Origin: JBMYQA01 sp049600855
GTDB lineage: Bacteria; Bacteroidota; Bacteroidia; Cytophagales; Flammeovirgaceae
Length of the DNA: 12,941 nt
Assembly: GCA_049600855.1 (NCBI GenBank)
Contig: JBMYQA010000165.1
Coordinates: 1-12,941, forward strand
Reading direction: 5' to 3'
The translations under genes were made by a program, and so were the position numbers. The notes under the pieces were generated by a model. That model made no database searches. It worked only from the letters and a program-made list of their open reading frames with translations, and was not told the origin of the DNA. Positions 12,328 through 12,941 of this stretch are shown one piece after another; the first letter of the stretch is position 1; each line of letters starts with the position of its first letter.

Positions 12328-12941
12328 ATGGGATTTTTTAAGACATTATTAGCAAGCATTTTGGGAGTGATTATTGGCTCCTTATTACTCATGTTTGTCG
12401 GCTTTATGATTTTAGCCATCGTAGGGGCTTCTGGAGAAGATGTACCTGAACAGGCCGTACTTAAAATCGAGCTTTCCGCACCAATTGGCGAAATGGGATA
12501 CGATAATCCTTTGGGCGAATTGGATTTACCTACCTCGGGAGGCAATAAAGTAGGGTTAATGGATATTATGGAGGCCTTGGAAAACGCCGCTGAAGATGAG
12601 CGCATCAAAGGAATTTATTTGAATACGGAAATCGTTTCAGCAGGCTTTGTGACACTCACAGAAATCAGAAATGCCTTGTTAAAATTTAAAGAGTCGGGAA
12701 AGTTTATTTATGCCTATGGCGATTACATGACAGAAGGTGCGTATTACATGGCTTCTGTGGCAGATAGCATTTTCTTGAATCCTGTGGGGATGATTGAATT
12801 GAATGGTTTGAGTTCTGAACGAATGTTCTACAAGGGCATGTTTGATAAATTTGGAATTAAACCTGAAATCTTCAAAGTAGGAACTTACAAAAGTGCTGTT
12901 GAGCCTTATATGAGGGAAAGTATGAGTGAAGAGAGTAAGTT
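12328..12941 (+). CDS. sppA: Signal peptide peptidase SppA (protease IV), 5' part only
   Basis: The first 204 codons from the ATG at 12328, open to the window edge, so the C-terminal domain with the catalytic Ser is not visible. An N-terminal anchor (about 6-34, LLASILGVIIGSLLLMFVGF) holds the enzyme in the inner membrane with its catalytic part outside. Then come the SppA beta strand VLKIELSAPIGE (44-55), ERIKGIYLN (91-99), AYGDYMTEGAYYMASVAD (129-146), and VGTYKSAVEPYMRESMS (184-200). Lys188 in TYKSAVEP corresponds to the general-base lysine of the Ser/Lys dyad in the long, 67-kDa-type SppA. The family degrades signal-peptide remnants and other membrane peptides. The 203-bp gap to the methyltransferase ATG is divergent; I see no convincing sppA promoter in it. 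Confidence 0.93.
   Translation, partial: MGFFKTLLASILGVIIGSLLLMFVGFMILAIVGASGEDVPEQAVLKIELSAPIGEMGYDNPLGELDLPTSGGNKVGLMDIMEALENAAEDERIKGIYLNTEIVSAGFVTLTEIRNALLKFKESGKFIYAYGDYMTEGAYYMASVADSIFLNPVGMIELNGLSSERMFYKGMFDKFGIKPEIFKVGTYKSAVEPYMRESMSEESK

Noticed and set aside
1..12941. CRISPR array, tRNA or rRNA genes, complete insertion sequence or prophage genes
   Set aside because: No regularly spaced direct repeats, cloverleaf-like sequences, rRNA segments, transposase or phage proteins were seen on either strand.

Overview
The window looks like a chromosomal segment from a member of the Bacteroidota, probably a Cytophagales-type organism. The case rests on several things. The DNA is AT-rich. 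Starts lack Shine-Dalgarno sequences. Recurrent promoter-like pairs resemble the Bacteroidota consensus (TTTG, 19-20 nt, TAnnTTTG). The gene families also fit: a ferredoxin-type sulfite reductase with a long C-terminal extension, an ECF sigma gene followed by a membrane-anchored TPR protein, and an SppA with an N-terminal anchor. No lineage was verified by search.

Layout. 161-1179 (minus): an anchored NlpC/P60 cell-wall hydrolase and an OsmC-like protein. 1213-5501 (minus): a sulfate-assimilation operon transcribed as sulfite reductase - uroporphyrinogen-III methyltransferase - APS reductase. It is closed by a strong intrinsic terminator at 1213-1251 and preceded by a roughly 430-nt leader. 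5611-5808 (minus): a small ribbon-helix-helix-like protein. 5988-8192 (minus): an ECF sigma factor and a membrane-anchored TPR protein likely to be its partner. 8292-8466: a non-coding palindromic MITE-like element with terminal inverted repeats and a TTA duplication. 8526-10201 (plus): a SiaB/DUF6272-like protein and a long-form diaminopimelate epimerase. 10309-11448 (plus): an AI-2E family membrane protein, ending tail-to-tail with a class I methyltransferase (11438-12124, minus). 12328-12941 (plus): the 5' part of sppA, cut by the window edge.

The most striking content is the gene-free stretch 5040-5610 upstream of the sulfite reductase gene. It reads as two consecutive attenuation modules on the operon's strand. 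Each has a short ORF with clustered Cys codons (5 Cys in 32 codons; 8 Cys in 36 codons). Each is followed about 22-24 nt later by a GC-rich hairpin with a U-run. In each, a segment of the ORF just downstream of the Cys codons can pair with the 5' arm of the terminator (10 and 9 contiguous pairs, one G-U each). A promoter-like sequence (TTTG-N20-TACCATTG) lies just upstream of the first ORF. The simplest reading is ribosome-mediated, cysteine-responsive transcription attenuation in tandem: with enough Cys-tRNA the ribosome covers the antiterminator and transcription stops; with too little it stalls on Cys codons and the sulfur genes are expressed. This is inference from sequence, but promoter, peptides, pairing and terminators agree in position and strand.

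The other long gene-free stretch, 8111-8525, holds a candidate sigma-gene promoter and the MITE.
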